A stretch of DNA of 64,000 bases from Microstegium vimineum (lineage: Eukaryota > Streptophyta > Magnoliopsida > Poales > Poaceae). This document shows, piece after piece, positions 1 to 11,223 of the stretch (position 1 is its first letter; each line of letters opens with the position of its first letter). Made by a program: the position numbers and the translations under genes. The notes below the pieces were generated by a model, which had not been told where the DNA came from, did no database searches, and saw only the letters and a list, made by a program, of their open reading frames with translations. The DNA is taken from NCBI GenBank assembly GCA_022036555.1, contig CM039126.1, positions 36,101,090 through 36,165,089 of the forward strand, read 5' to 3'.

Positions 1-119
1 TTGGTTAGTGTCAACTGAAAATTTCGACAGCACCTCCCCTGCAGAAAACATAGGCACGAAGGACAACAACCACATATACACCAAATATGGCACGAAGACC
101 AACAACCAATATACATACT

Positions 120-350
120 CACTAACTACTACTTACTAACAATAACACTACCACTACCAACACTAGCACTGCCACTACTAACTCTACTAACTACTACTAC
201 TAACTACTAAATCCTAACTACTACTACTAACTACTAAATCCTAACTACTAACTACTAACTACTAACTACTAACTACTAACTACTAACTACTAACTACTAA
301 CGACTAACTGCTAAATCCTAACTACTAACTACTAACGACTACTAGTAGTA
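120..350. repeat. Heptamer simple repeat (AACTACT)n
   Basis: Tandem AACTACT units, purest at about 240-325. They are flanked by looser CTA/ACT triplet repeats and two 'aaatcctaactacta' interruptions. No coding potential. Confidence 0.9.
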
Positions 351-360
351 GTAGTATAGG

Positions 361-942
361 GCATATACCTTTGCGGCGAGGACGGCAAAAGCAAGGGTCG
401 ACGACGATGGCGGGGACGAGCGCAGTGGCGTGAGGCTTGACGCGACGAGTTCGGTGAGACCTTCACCTCTCCTCCTTCTCCTCGTCTCTTCTCCTCTTCT
501 CCTCATCCTATCTTCTCCCTTCTCCTTCCTTCTCCCCTTCCTCCTCCTCCTCTCCCATACCTTCTCTTCAGTGGGCGAGCAGGAGGGAGAGGTGGTCGTC
601 GGCGAGGGAGGACCGGGAGCCGACGAAGGCGTTCGGAGCCGGGCGCGCGGGGAGGGGGGGGGGCGTGGCTGCTTGCGTAAGGGAGGACGCAGGGGGCGGG
701 GGTGCTCGCGTGGGGGCGGTCACAGTGGTTGGCCAGCTGCGGGCGGATGCGCGTTGGGGGAGGGAGGGCGGCAGCGCGCAGGGGAGGGCGGCGGCCGCCA
801 GGTGCGGGGGATGGCGGCGGGAGGCTGCGGGCGGGGAGGGAGGCGACAGCGACGTTGGGGATGAGAGAGGCAGAGAGATTGAGTGTGAGTGTGTGAGAGA
901 GAACCGGTCACGCGGTTTTTTTTTTGTTAAAGTTATAATTTT
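361..942. other. GC-rich low-complexity stretch, probably CACTA interior
   Basis: C/T-rich then G-rich sequence. Open frames exist on both strands, but they are biased low-complexity peptides (Pro/Leu/Arg or Gly/Arg runs) with no domain. It leads directly into the gccgagtgc inverted repeats at 943-1034, so it probably belongs to the same decayed CACTA-type element. Confidence 0.5.
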
Positions 943-1034
943 GCCAAGTGCCAGGACGTTTGCCGAGTGCCCTAGGGTTGGCACTCGGCAAAATAACTAA
1001 TTTGCCGAGTCCCAACCCTAGGCACTCGACAAAT
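943..1034. mobile_element. CACTA-type subterminal inverted repeats (relic)
   Basis: Two hairpins in a row. The first pairs TTTGCCGAGTGCC (959-971) with GGCACTCGGCAAA (980-992). The second, at 1001-1033, pairs TTTGCCGAGT with a diverged GGCACTCGACAAA. Dense gccgagtgc motifs in both orientations are typical of subterminal regions of grass CACTA elements. I found no CACTA terminus nearby, so this is a fragment. Confidence 0.55.
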
Positions 1035-1040
1035 TAATTA

Positions 1041-2220
1041 CTTTTTTTTGTGTTTTTTACTTCCAATTTTTTGTGAATTATGGCAAACAACATGTTCAAA
1101 TTTGGAATCTTTTCATTGCATTTTGGTATATTTCCTTCGTTTATTTTGTTTTCTTGAATTTTCCCGCATAATCTACATTTGACTATCCAAGAGGAATGTC
1201 TTATAATTTGGTATGGAAGGAGTAGCAAGGATTTGGTAGCGTGGCTTGCTGTAGCAGTGATACTTCATACTTGTGGCGCGACTAAAGTGGAGAGTCGTGC
1301 TACAATCTTTGACACGACCAAAAGGCTTAATTTTTGGAGACTTAATTTGGGACGTGTTAATCGGGGCAAACCATACGGCATTGGTGTGGACGGCAATAGT
1401 GTGGTCGTTTGTGTAGAAGTGAAGCTAAAAGATCAGAAAGGATCATTTTATTAATTGCTGTTCACTAGCTAGCGGCAAAACTAAACATATATGGGCACCA
1501 AAACTCATGGAATGGTGAGTGTTAGTGTTGCCGCGTAAAATCGCTAAACTTTGGTGTCAAACAGTTAGTACTAAATCTGTCAAGATGGTTCATCTTGCAT
1601 TTAAAAATCCGATGAATTCGATGGACACTGTCAATGTATTCTGTTGCTGCGCCTACAGGCATTTGCAAAGTCACTTTCGCAACATGTTTGATGTTTCCTA
1701 GGAGCTAGGAGTACGCGTGGCAGTGCTTTTAAAGTATGAGCATACAATCGCTTGCAGAAGGGAGGATCCGGTTTTGTTCGTTGTCATGTCTTGTTCGCTG
1801 GGCATCGTACGTGCCCTAGGAATTCCCGGTTCATTTTTGTCACCTCCTGGCCATATACCATCTCGCCTGAATCTTGTATATGTCCAGTTGCTGGTTCCGG
1901 CCACACTGGATTTCCAATGATCAAAGTGGACATCGAAATAATAACTCTCGGAGCATCCGAAAGAAGGAAGGGAAGAGACAGGATATGGTGAGCAAAACAA
2001 GCTCAGCACATCACATATGGAATCATGCAATGGAACAGCGACCGCTGTCACGTCAACCCCTTGCCAATTTCTCCGTCGGCCTGCTACATAAGTATGCATA
2101 AGTGCATATATGCTTCGCTCGAGCAGAGATTCCGTCCCTGCTACATACCCTTGCCAACATTCTCTTGTTCACGTCGGGCGTACGTATTTTGTTAAGTTTT
2201 TGGTAGTAGAAGAAAGAAAA
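1041..2220 (+). other. Intergenic region and upstream flank of the NIP gene
   Basis: No recognisable coding sequence. The last ~120 bases before the NIP ATG would hold the core promoter and 5' UTR. AT-rich TATA-like stretches occur at about 2083-2112 (tacataagtatgcataag, gcatatatgc), but none is decisive. Confidence 0.5.
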
Positions 2221-3564
2221 ATGGCAAGCAGGCGAGAAGACGACTCCTACACCAACGGGTCAGTGTTCGAGGCGGCGTCCGTGGAGGAAGGGAGGAAGGA
2301 CAAGTCGGAAGTGTACGCCATGGACGAGCCGCAGCCTGCTGCTGAGGCTGACGACGACGACGCGCTCTGCGGCATGTCGGCCTCCGTTTATTTCGTTCAG
2401 CAGGTGATCGATAATAATCTATACATATATCGTCCTTATATATGTTATATATCGATCGACGGACTAGCTATAGCTGTGTCGTTTGTCTCGATCGTTGCAT
2501 TTCGTCACTAGATTATTAATTTCTATGTACTTGATTTCTCTATCATCCAGCTCATTGCGGAGTTCTTAGCAACGTTCTTCCTGATCTTCGCTGGCTGCGG
2601 AGTTATCACGGTGAACGACAAGAACGGCATGGCCACGTTCCCAGGCATCACCGTGGTGTGGGGGATGACCGTCATGGCCATGGTTTATGCTGTTGGTCAC
2701 GTCTCCGGCGCGCACATCAATCCCGCCGTCAGCGTCGGTTTCGCCATCTCCGGCCGGTTCCCATGGAGGAAGGCATGTCATGTGATATTATTAGCCAGAA
2801 CTGCTGCTGGTCCATCTACCTCGATCTATGGGTCGCATGTTGATCATATGCACACATGCATGCGCAGCGCAGGTCCCGGCGTACATGCTGGTGCAGACGG
2901 TGGCCGCGATAATGGCGAGCCTGGTGCTGCGGCTGATGTTCGGCGGGCACCACTTGCGCGCCTCGGTGACGGTGCCGGCGGCAGGCGATTCCAACATCCA
3001 GTCGCTCGTGTTGGAGTTCATCATCACCTTCTACCTCATGTTCGTGATCATGGCCGTGGCCACCGACGACCGAGCGGTAATATATATATACAGTACTATA
3101 GTAGTATAATAACAAAACCATCCATGCTCGCATGCTGCATGCAACACATATACTTATATACTGATCGCATAGAATTGAACTGATGATGGACGGGACGCTT
3201 CTGCTGTGCACAGGTCGGGAACATGGCTGGGCTCGCGGTGGGCGGAACCATCATACTCAACGCGTTGTTTGCTGGGTGCGTATGTCACTGCTTGCTAATT
3301 ACTGCTCTCATCGGTAGGCATGCGTTTCGTGAGATTTGAACTTTCTCGTTTTTTGATCGACACGACGACAGGCCGGTGTCTGGAGCGTCGATGAACCCGG
3401 CGAGAAGCATCGGGCCGGCGCTGGTGGGGAACAAGTGCAAGGCGCTGTGGGTGTACATCTTCGGGCCGTTCGCCGGGGCGGCGGCCGGAGCGTGGGCGTA
3501 CAATCTCATTCGCCGAACCGACAAGACGCTTGCCGAGGTCACCAAGAGCGACAGCCGGACATGA
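2221..3564 (+). CDS. NIP1: Nod26-like intrinsic protein (NIP subgroup I aquaporin), 5 exons
   Basis: Membrane channel of the MIP family. NIP-I proteins move water, glycerol and small uncharged solutes including metalloids. Exons: 2221-2403, 2551-2772, 2873-3076, 3214-3275, 3372-3564. All junctions keep frame and give 287 aa, the usual NIP length. Both NPA boxes are present: HINPAV (Asn118) and SMNPAR (Asn232). Counting back from these by NIP spacing gives an aromatic/arginine filter of Trp98, Ala220, Ala229, Arg235. The Trp places it in subgroup I rather than the silicon-transporting subgroup III. The N-terminus is acidic, with six hydrophobic segments between. The C-terminus (EVTKSDS) resembles the nodulin-26 phosphorylation region. 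Introns 1, 3 and 4 are GT-AG. Intron 2 (2773-2872) starts with GC, and only this boundary restores the conserved FPWRK-VPAYM junction. The start is the first ATG in frame. The frame is intact, so the gene is probably functional. Confidence 0.93.
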
Positions 3565-4486
3565 TGCCAACGTACACTAAGACGAGCTAACGATCCAGAG
3601 GAGCCGTGTTCATGTTTTGGATCCACACAACGGGCGCGTTGTCCATCGTCTGTGTCCGAGTGAATATAATACAATAATCTACAGGTACATGTAGTGAGGT
3701 GCAGCCGTGCAAGAAGATGATGGTTTTAATGTCGACGCATTGTTGAGCTACTATATGCATGATATTTTTTTCCCGATGAATGCGTTATGCATAATTAATA
3801 TATATCATCGACATGAATACCATACACCAAATTAAATGAACTTGGATAAGAGATCACACTTGAGACGATGATCGCTATGAATGCGAATCTACGTCATGTA
3901 CCGGTTTATCTTGGTGTATATATGATTGGTACTTAATTATGACTTATTTGGCACAACTTAGTTTTACCATCTCTAAACTGTCTTTTTTTTGCATAATAAC
4001 TTCATGAGTAGCTCTATGGTTAAGCTGAATTGTTTTGGAACAAATGTTAGAAAAAAAATAGTTTCGTATTATAAAATAATAAATAAATTAACTATATTAT
4101 GGAGGATGAAGCTAGAATAAGCTGCTTTTCTCAGCTTCATGTAAACCTGTTCTTTTGTGAGAGAAGAAAAAAATCACTTTTCCTATAGTTTTAGGTGTCT
4201 AAAATTTAAGTTGATTTCAGGCAACACCAATATACCACCAACTAGTATAAATTGTTAATTTTGTATGTTGTTATTTTTTTGTGTTATAACATATTATTTT
4301 TTTTGTCCTTGTCCTCCTATATAAATAATTGTAATTGTTGAATTGTCTTTGTGCCAACATTTATAAGATTTTGTCAGGTTTGTAGTTTTATTTAACAACT
4401 TTTTTATTTCTGAAATCGAAAATTGCAAACTGTGTCTACATAAATTGCAACAAACTAAAACTGTAATTTTAGTATAAAATAAATGC
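3565..4486 (+). other. NIP 3' UTR and downstream intergenic DNA
   Basis: An AT-rich polyadenylation-like region (aatataatacaataa, about 3663-3677) lies ~100 bases after the stop codon. The rest, up to the Tekay-type insertion, is AT-rich with no feature I can support. Confidence 0.5.
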
Positions 4487-4491
4487 AATAA

Positions 4492-6307
4492 TGTAACACC
4501 CTAAAATTTGAATAGTAAATTAGATTTGAATTTGAGTTTAATTTGATTTATTTCAAGTAATTTTGTAAAGCATAGAATTAAATATATAAAACTAGATTAA
4601 ATATCATGTTAGGTCCAACATGTGGTGATGCATCCCATGCCCCTGTATTTTTCTTGGGTTGTGTGACTTTGCAAAATCTTGAAAAGAATTTCAAAATCAT
4701 TTTTGAAAATCAAATTTGAAAAAGAAAATAAAAAGAAAAAGGAAAAACATCATCCCTCTCTTTCAGCCCAAGAGCCCAGTCGGCCTGCTTCAACCCCCCC
4801 CCCCCCCTTCTTTCTTCTCCTTGGGCTGACACCAGCGCCCGGCCCAGCTGCCAGCAGGCCTGCCGGCCACTCTCCTCCCTCCTCTCTCTCCCTGACATGG
4901 CGGACCCCCCTGTCGGCGCCTTTCTTCTCTCTCCCCCTGTCACTGACAGCGCGGTTCCTCCTGTTAGCTCTTCCCCTCTCCTCCCGTGTCCGTTCCGGAC
5001 ACTGGCCGCGACGTCGCGACGCGCCGCGACCGCAACTGCCGCACGCGGTTTCCCCGCGCTCGGGTCCGCACCGGACTCTCCCTCCGGCTCCCATATATAG
5101 CGCCGCCACCGCGCCGCCTTTCCCCATCTTCTTCGAGCCCTCGCAGCCCTCAGATGCAGCAGGAGTAGTGCCGCCGTCGCCGCCGCGTTCCGCCGTCGAG
5201 CCGCTGCTGTTCCGAGTACATCCGACCACCGTAAGTCCCCCCGACCCCCGCATCTTCTTCGCGAAGCTCCCGAACGACCCCTCTCTCTCTTTTTCCCCTC
5301 GGTGGGGCTCTGTCGGACCTCGTCGTTGTGCACCGAGATCCCGCCGCCGCTGTTCGTCGAGGCCAGCCGTCCTCGGCCGTCCTCAGACCTATCCGAGCCT
5401 CGCACTCGCCTCCCATGTGTGCGGAACACCTCTCCCCTCTGTTCTCTCTCTCTTTTGCGCACTGGAAGACCCGCGCCGCCGTTACAGAACGCCCGCCGCC
5501 GCGGTTCACCGCCGTCGGTGCCTCTCGTCCATCCCCGAGCCTCGCCAGTGCCCTAGGCGAGCTCGCGGCGTCGTCCTCTTTCTTCCGGTGTGCTTGGCTC
5601 GCGAAACCGAGCACCGTAGGGCCCTAACCCCCTCGCGCCGCCGTGCGCCGGCCGTCGGCCATGGCGCTCCGCCGTGCTGCGCCCAGCTCCGGCCTCTGCG
5701 CCGCCGTCTCCCCCCTGATCTAATCAGAGCCCTTCATCTCAGATCCAACGCATCAGAACAGCCCGTACCCCTTCGGGTGGTCACTTTGCTAAAGAGCCCC
5801 TGCCCTTTTCTGCTTCTAAACCCACAGTCCAAAGCGCCTTTGACCTTTACGCTTTCCCCTCGGGAAAACGTATTCCCTTTATCAGATCTCTTAATTCGAA
5901 AATAAAAGAAAATTCCTATTTTCAGTTTTGCCACTGATTTTCAAATGCTTATAATTTGCTCGTTTTAAATCCAAATCGATCCGTTCAAGTTGCGTTAGAT
6001 CCGTAATTTCATGCTCTATCCAGTAGTATAGATTTAATCTATGTTAATTACTTTTGAAAATCAAAGAAAATTACTTTGCTAATGCTTTAATCTTGCCCTT
6101 TTCAAAATCCTGTTTAATTTATAACTTCTTCGTTTTAGGTCCGATTAGCGTGATTCTTGTGTCTTTGTGATCGTAGTTAAGTATAGATCTGTTTTATAAC
6201 CTTTTCAAAGTCTCTTTATTGTTTATGGTGTAATGTTCTGATCATATCTTTATTGCTTCATGTATGATTGTTCGGATGATTGCGTGTGTGACAAATTGGG
6301 TGTGACA
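4492..6307 (+). repeat. 5' LTR of the deleted Tekay-type element
   Basis: TGTAACACCC start and GGGTGTGACA end, directly before the primer site. TATA-like tatatag at about 5093, then a strong donor-like ACC|GTAAGT at 5231. The GC-rich middle (4750-5750) gives a 408-codon open frame at 4679-5905, but it is low-complexity LTR sequence and not a gene. At 6284-6307 the junction of a large LTR deletion shows as a doubled tgtgacaaattg. Confidence 0.82.
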
Positions 6308-6488
6308 AATTGGTATCAAAGCAAGTGTTGACTGTAGGACGCAAGCCTAGTTAGAATGGTCTTCTTACCTTCTCTTCTCATGCATATATCATTGCATATA
6401 TATTTGCTCAAACCGTTTATGCTACACTTGACTTATTCCATTGTGAAAATGTTGTTCTAATCTATCTCTATCTTTGTCATGGTTAAAG

Positions 6489-7287
6489 ATGCCTACCCTC
6501 CGCCGGTCAGCTCGACTCAGTTCTAGTGAACGTGTTCCTCCGCAACAGGTTGCCCGTCCTGAACCCCAAGCTACAATGGTGGAATCTCAGGAAGAACCAG
6601 GGGAGGAAATCCAGGAAATCTCCAGTAACGAAGAGTATCATGGGGAAGAGAGCCCCCATGCCACAAGTGTTGATGTTAATTCCCCTACTTCCGATGTTGC
6701 CTATGAAGACCTGCCAGAAGAGCCAGGGTGGATTCGCACTAAGTATATCCGAGGAGGAGCGAACAGTAGCTACGCTCACTCCCAACTGGTGGATCTTGTG
6801 GGAAGGACCTGAAGTTGCAACTATGTACACTTGCAAGGAATACAAACACCCCCTCGCCAACACCTACTGGAAGGCGAAGATCTACATCTGTGGAAGTGCT
6901 GGTGTGCAAGCAGCTGAACGAGTGGATTATACCTTCCATAGTTGTGTTGCACATCCAACCATAGAAGCAAGTATGAAGGACGCCGCGTTCTCTGCGTATA
7001 TGGCCATCCACAACAAGTTCAGAGAAAGGATTGCCAACACCCGACGTCGTTTCATCCCTCGCTTCGATGCGGAGCAAGGTTGGATAACCGCCGAACCTAA
7101 CGGTGAAGGTGGTCCCGTCCTGAATGAGCTCGTCGACTTCGTTCAAGAGATGATGAGCATGTATGATCATCTCCTAGTGGAAGCAATGGAGCTGCGCAAG
7201 AAGCTTAAGCGCAGTTATCAACAACAAGATGAGCTTCGTGAAGAGTTTGGGTTGCCTTTGAACTTCAAGAAGATCAAGAAGAGTTAG
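6489..7287 (+). pseudogene. Tekay-type accessory ORF upstream of gag (ORF0-like), frameshifted
   Basis: The ATG at 6489 follows directly after AAAG, a possible 3' splice site. The first frame (MPTLRRSARLS) runs to a stop at 6812. The remainder continues in a second frame (to 7287) after a frameshift at about 6790-6815. The second part has a conserved block, YWKAKIYICGS, and a C-terminal leucine-rich coiled coil (residues ELRKKLKRSYQQQDELREEF). It matches in layout the intact 257-aa ORF at 49612: acidic or basic N-terminus, Trp/Lys-rich core, FxxEQGW / FETREGW-type motif, coiled coil at the end. The function is unknown. It is neither gag nor protease. Confidence 0.72.
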
Positions 7288-7599
7288 GACTAGGAACCCC
7301 TTTATAGTTTATACGTTAGTTCGTGAGTCGTGTGTGCTAGTGTTCTTCTAAGTGGTTAGTTGCTTGTGCTTTTGCTAATGTATGAGTTGGTTCTTTGTAA
7401 TGATTGTTGAGGTTGTGGTAGGATGGGTTATCTGAAAGCTTAATAATAATAAAGTTGCAGTTTTTGTTAATCTGTCTTTTCAGACCTCTCTGTCTTGTTA
7501 ATTTTGCTTAATTAACTCTGAACGTCCTAAAATCACAAAAACTTAACTGAAAGCAGTAGACTTCCTTATCTTTCCGTGGCCGCAAGAAGCACCTTCATA

Positions 7600-7835
7600 T
7601 CTTTCCTGAGGAGTACTAGGCTAGTGGTCAACCAGCCGGCGTTCCCTGTGAAGTGGAGCTTCGTCGCGAGAGTTATCTTTATTTTCCATTGTTATGTTAT
7701 TTAAATATTATTCGTTATGTAATAAGCACTCAGTGATGGTACTATTTAAAGATTTATTGGCTTATGTGTGTGATTGATCTCTGGGCACACATGAGTTATT
7801 TATATTCAATTTTATCCTTAAAATTGGGTGTGATA
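7600..7835 (+). repeat. 3' LTR remnant of the deleted Tekay-type element
   Basis: Matches the last ~235 bases of the intact LTRs ending at 49441 and 58648. Shared blocks are ggtcaaccag, gcgagagttatct, tgatctctgggcacacat and the terminal gggtgtga. It is followed directly by the AATAA duplication. Confidence 0.82.
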
Positions 7836-7840
7836 AATAA

Positions 7841-8380
7841 CTGTCGCCTGAAAGGAAACTAAATTTCAGACACATGAAATTTAGCAAATAAAAAAAATAT
7901 AGTTTTCACCTATAAAATTATTTTAAAAATAAATATTTAACAAAAAAAAACAACTCACAATAACTTATACCAAACATGCCCTTATTAATTCTGTTTCGAT
8001 ATTGGTCATTCCAAGCCAGTATATTTCATCTTGCCACTAGACCGGCACAAAGAAGACCCTTATCATCTCTATTGGTCATAATCCGGCCAAACTATGGGCC
8101 TGCCTGTTACTTGCATTGTTGGGCCCTCAAATTATGCTACAACGGCCTTTGGATATTTAATAGAATACCTGAAATTTGTATGTTTCAGATGAATTATTTA
8201 GTATATTGTAAATAAATAATATAGTTATATACACGGGACGGCCCGGTGCTGGCACATTCATTTTAAGAGAAAAACTGGAATGATCACCGGAATGGAATTG
8301 ACAAGTTAGATACTATCATTTGTTCTTGGGAGTGTCCTACTTTGTGCTAAGTGTTTTGGAAGCTCCTAGCGCCCGAGCGT
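7841..8380. other. AT-rich intergenic DNA
   Basis: No recognisable gene or repeat ends. Short open frames show no domain. Confidence 0.4.
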
Positions 8381-8478
8381 GAGATGGCTAAAAAAACACT
8401 CGAAACTGGACTGGACAGGTGGCAGAATCGAGATGGCTAAAAAAACACTCGAAACTGGACTGGACAGGTGGCAGAATC
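8381..8478. repeat. Exact 49-bp tandem duplication
   Basis: Two identical 49-base copies (8381-8429 and 8430-8478), each starting gagatggctaaaaaaacac and ending gtggcagaatc. A third partial start (gagtgtt) follows. Identity implies a recent event or an assembly artefact. Confidence 0.92.
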
Positions 8479-9199
8479 GAGTGTTTCACGGCAATAAAAC
8501 ACTCGATTCTCATAAGTCATAACCTTAGGATTTAGATCAAATGATCAAAATTAATGGAATTAAATTGGCCATATAAAATACAAAATCATCTAGATTATTT
8601 ACATTGGAAGCTAAATTAGAGAATTTTAAAGGGAAACCAAGTAAAACAAAAAGATTGCCAAATTATTTCTATGGAAGCTAAAATGAAAAATTCCAAAGGA
8701 AAAAAAATAAACAAGAAAATAATCAGATAACTGTTCGAGTACTTTTGACCATTATTATATACTAAAAGGATCAAAATACACAGGAGGAGGGTAAATTGAG
8801 CTTTTTAAAATTTTAAAGGAAGAATTATATCCTAATTTCAAAAGCCAATCACCATGCCTCGAAGTGTGTTCTACCATACAAAGTTTAGAAACCTAGCTCC
8901 ATTCCAAAATTAGAAATTCAATTCTAAGTATGGAAATGCGGGAATTGAAATGCTCAAAGTAAATTGCACAATGAAAAACAAAGGAAGGGACAAGGCGATG
9001 TTTTCCAAGGATATCAAGGAGTCGACACTCCTCCTTATCCTCGTTGGAGCACTCACGCAAGGTGTATCTCCTCCTTGGTCCGCGCAAGGACCAAATGCCC
9101 TCTTCGGGCTGATTTTTTGCCTCTCCAGCTCGGTGAATCGCCCACTACTAATCACAACTTGGCTTGGGTCATCCAGAAGTTCTCCGGATGATCACCAAG
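8479..9199. other. Intergenic DNA, no recognised feature
   Basis: AT-rich to about 8900, then moderate GC. The 91-codon open frame at 8950-9225 shows no motif I recognise. Confidence 0.35.
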
Positions 9200-10020
9200 C
9201 TCTCAACCGCCCCCGAACCATCTAGGTGATGTCGATCACCAAGAGGTACAAGTACAAACTCTCACTTGACTCACACAAGTCTAGCTAGATGAGTGGATGC
9301 AGACTTGCTACTCTCTAGCCACTAATGAGGTGTCTAATCTCTGGATTAGCAACACTTAACTCCTCACTAGCCCCTCGCTCTCTCTTCCATTCTCTAGGTG
9401 AAGTTCACTTGATCAAATGAGCAAAGGTGGTATGTTGAAGCCATTGAAGAAGTATAATTATCCCCCTCTTCAAACATACCCATTGGGTTCAAAGTCTGCA
9501 GTTTAAGTGGTGACAGAGTGCTGTTACAGCGCATTTTAATCTAGATAAACCCCCCCTTCTGGGAGCTCATATATTTCACGTTCCGGACGTGAGCGTCGGG
9601 TCGACTAGACGCGTCCGATCACTGCCCAATGGCTAGTTTTTTTCCCACATCACCACACTAACTGGACGCTCTCGGGCGTCTGCTATATACTAGGTGGATG
9701 CGTCCGGTTCGGATGAGACCTCTCTGGAAACCCTCTTTGTAGTGACCGAGCAGTAGACAATAGCTGATTAGTACTGACTGGATGCGTTCGGTCCGTTGAA
9801 AACCTCTTTAGAAATGACTGGACGTAGCGTATAGGAGCGTTTGATGCAGAGTCCGGTGCTATGAGCAGAGCAAGCTGAGTTCACCATCGCATCTAAGGAC
9901 TCATGTGGATGTGTTTAGTGGCATATCCTAGCCAACTTGCACTGACCGGACTTGTCCGATGCCAGGCGCACCAGTGTCTAGTGCATTGAAAAACACCCCA
10001 AACAACTTTGAATTAAATTT
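9200..10020. repeat. Degenerate retroelement-like repeat with recurring gacgcgtccgg motifs
   Basis: Variants of (tgga/ccgga)(c/t)gcgtccgg recur at about 9585, 9610, 9660, 9695, 9780, 9825, 9850 and 9950. Similar motif-rich stretches are common in LTR or spacer DNA of grass retroelements. I see no LTR ends, so the family is not assigned. Confidence 0.4.
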
Positions 10021-10314
10021 TGTCGAGAACGAAAGTTTCTCCAACTAATCTTAGGGCATACCTCATGCTACTTAGGGCTAAGTTTGACATGTATACACCA
10101 AACCTAAAACATTAGAATCATCTAAGTCAAGCTACCTATTCATATCCCCCTTAATAGTATGGTTAAAAGAAAAACAAAGTCCTAATCTACGTGTCTCTCA
10201 ACTCGAATCGACACTTAGAATTAGATAATACACCAAACCAGTGACACTGTCCACTTCATCATGCACAATGGACGGTGATGACGGAGATGGCATCACCGCT
10301 GGATCGTACACTAA

Positions 10315-11223
10315 GGCCCTGTTTGGTTGAGTTGTGGCTTTTGTAAAAGCTACTGTGGGCTGTAACTTTTGCAAAAGCTACTTTGAGAAAGCTGCTATGA
10401 GACAGTTGAAAGCCCGTTTGGTTGAGCTACTGTGGCTTTTAGAAAAGCTTCACTCACTTACAAGTGGACCCTACATGTCATTGACACATCTTCTCCCTTC
10501 TTCATCTCTCAACTCGTCATCTTCATCTCTTATCAAAGCAGGGGGCGGACATGACCGTTGCCGTCGGTGGAGGCCAGAGCCGGGGCGGCCATGACCCGCC
10601 GCCGCTGGGGGAGGCCGGAGCAGGGGCAACCGCTCTTGGCCACCGCCGTGGGAGGCTGGAGCAGGGGCGGAAGGCCCCGCCGCCGCCTGGGGATGCCGGC
10701 GCAGAGGCAGACGCGGCGACCGCCGCCGTGGGAGTCCGGAGCAGGGGCGGAAGGCCCCGCCGCCGCCGGGGGATGCTAGAGCAGGGGCAGACCCGCCCGA
10801 CCGCCGCCGTGGGAGGCCGGAGCAGGGGCGGAAGGCCCCACCGCCGCTAGGGGAGGCCGGAGCAGGGGCAGACACGTCGGCCGCGCCGTGGGAGGCCGGA
10901 GCAGGGGTGCACGGCCCCGCCGCCATGGGAGGTCAGAGCTGGGGTCACGCGCCGGCGGAGGCATCGACGGGAAGGAGCTCGAGCCATCCGAATAGCCACG
11001 CACGGGAAAGAATAGAAAAAACGAACCGGTATCTATGTAATCAGTGGCAGGTGGGTAATTTTTGGACCCAAAAGCAGTTGAAAGCAGGGGTGGGCTGCTT
11101 TCAATTTTGTACTAGAGCAAAAGCTGCTTTGGGGTAAAAACAGTTGTGGCTTTTGAACCCTTTGGTTAGCTTTTGGCTTTTGCAAAAGCAAAAGCAGGTT
11201 CAAAAGCCCAACCAAACAGGGCC
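10315..11223. mobile_element. Tourist/PIF-Harbinger-type element, TSD TAA
   Basis: Starts GGCCCTGTTTGGTT and ends AACCAAACAGGGCC, a perfect 14-bp terminal inverted repeat. It is flanked by TAA at 10312-10314 and 11224-11226. Subterminal regions are full of short gcttttg/caaaagc repeats in both orientations. No transposase. At 909 bp it is long for a MITE, because a GC-rich minisatellite occupies the middle. Confidence 0.88.
10600..10915. repeat. GC-rich ~80-bp minisatellite inside the Tourist-type element
   Basis: The phrase gcaggggcggaaggcccc recurs at about 10661, 10741 and 10822, giving a period of about 80-81 bases. Diverged units extend on both sides. It creates biased Gly/Arg/Pro open frames on both strands (up to 151 codons) that are not genes. 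Confidence 0.8.

Larger units (their letters stand above)
4492..7835 (+). mobile_element. Internally deleted Tekay-type LTR retrotransposon, TSD AATAA
   Basis: Begins TGTAACACCC and ends GGGTGTGATA (ancestral TGTGACA). It is flanked by perfect 5-bp repeats AATAA at 4487-4491 and 7836-7840. Order: 5' LTR (4492-6307), an initiator-Met-type primer site tggtatcaaagc at 6311-6322, a broken accessory ORF (6489-7287), then only the last ~235 bases of the 3' LTR. The 5' LTR lacks ~1.3 kb present in the intact relative at 46373, and gag-pol is wholly absent. The ends are intact, so the losses are internal deletions after insertion, or the copy moved as a non-autonomous form. Confidence 0.88.

Noticed and set aside
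430..984. Overlapping open frames of 60-144 codons on both strands
   Set aside because: Low-complexity GC-rich sequence adjoining CACTA-type repeats.
4679..5905. 408-codon open frame on the plus strand
   Set aside because: Lies wholly inside the 5' LTR. Ser/Pro/Arg-rich low-complexity peptide without domains, and overlapped by open frames on the other strand, as expected of GC-rich sequence.
8381..8478. Short direct repeats considered as a CRISPR-like array
   Set aside because: Two contiguous identical copies without spacers in a plant nuclear genome; a simple tandem duplication.
10471..11003. Several Ala/Pro/Gly/Arg-rich open frames on both strands
   Set aside because: Produced by the 80-bp minisatellite; no start context or domain.
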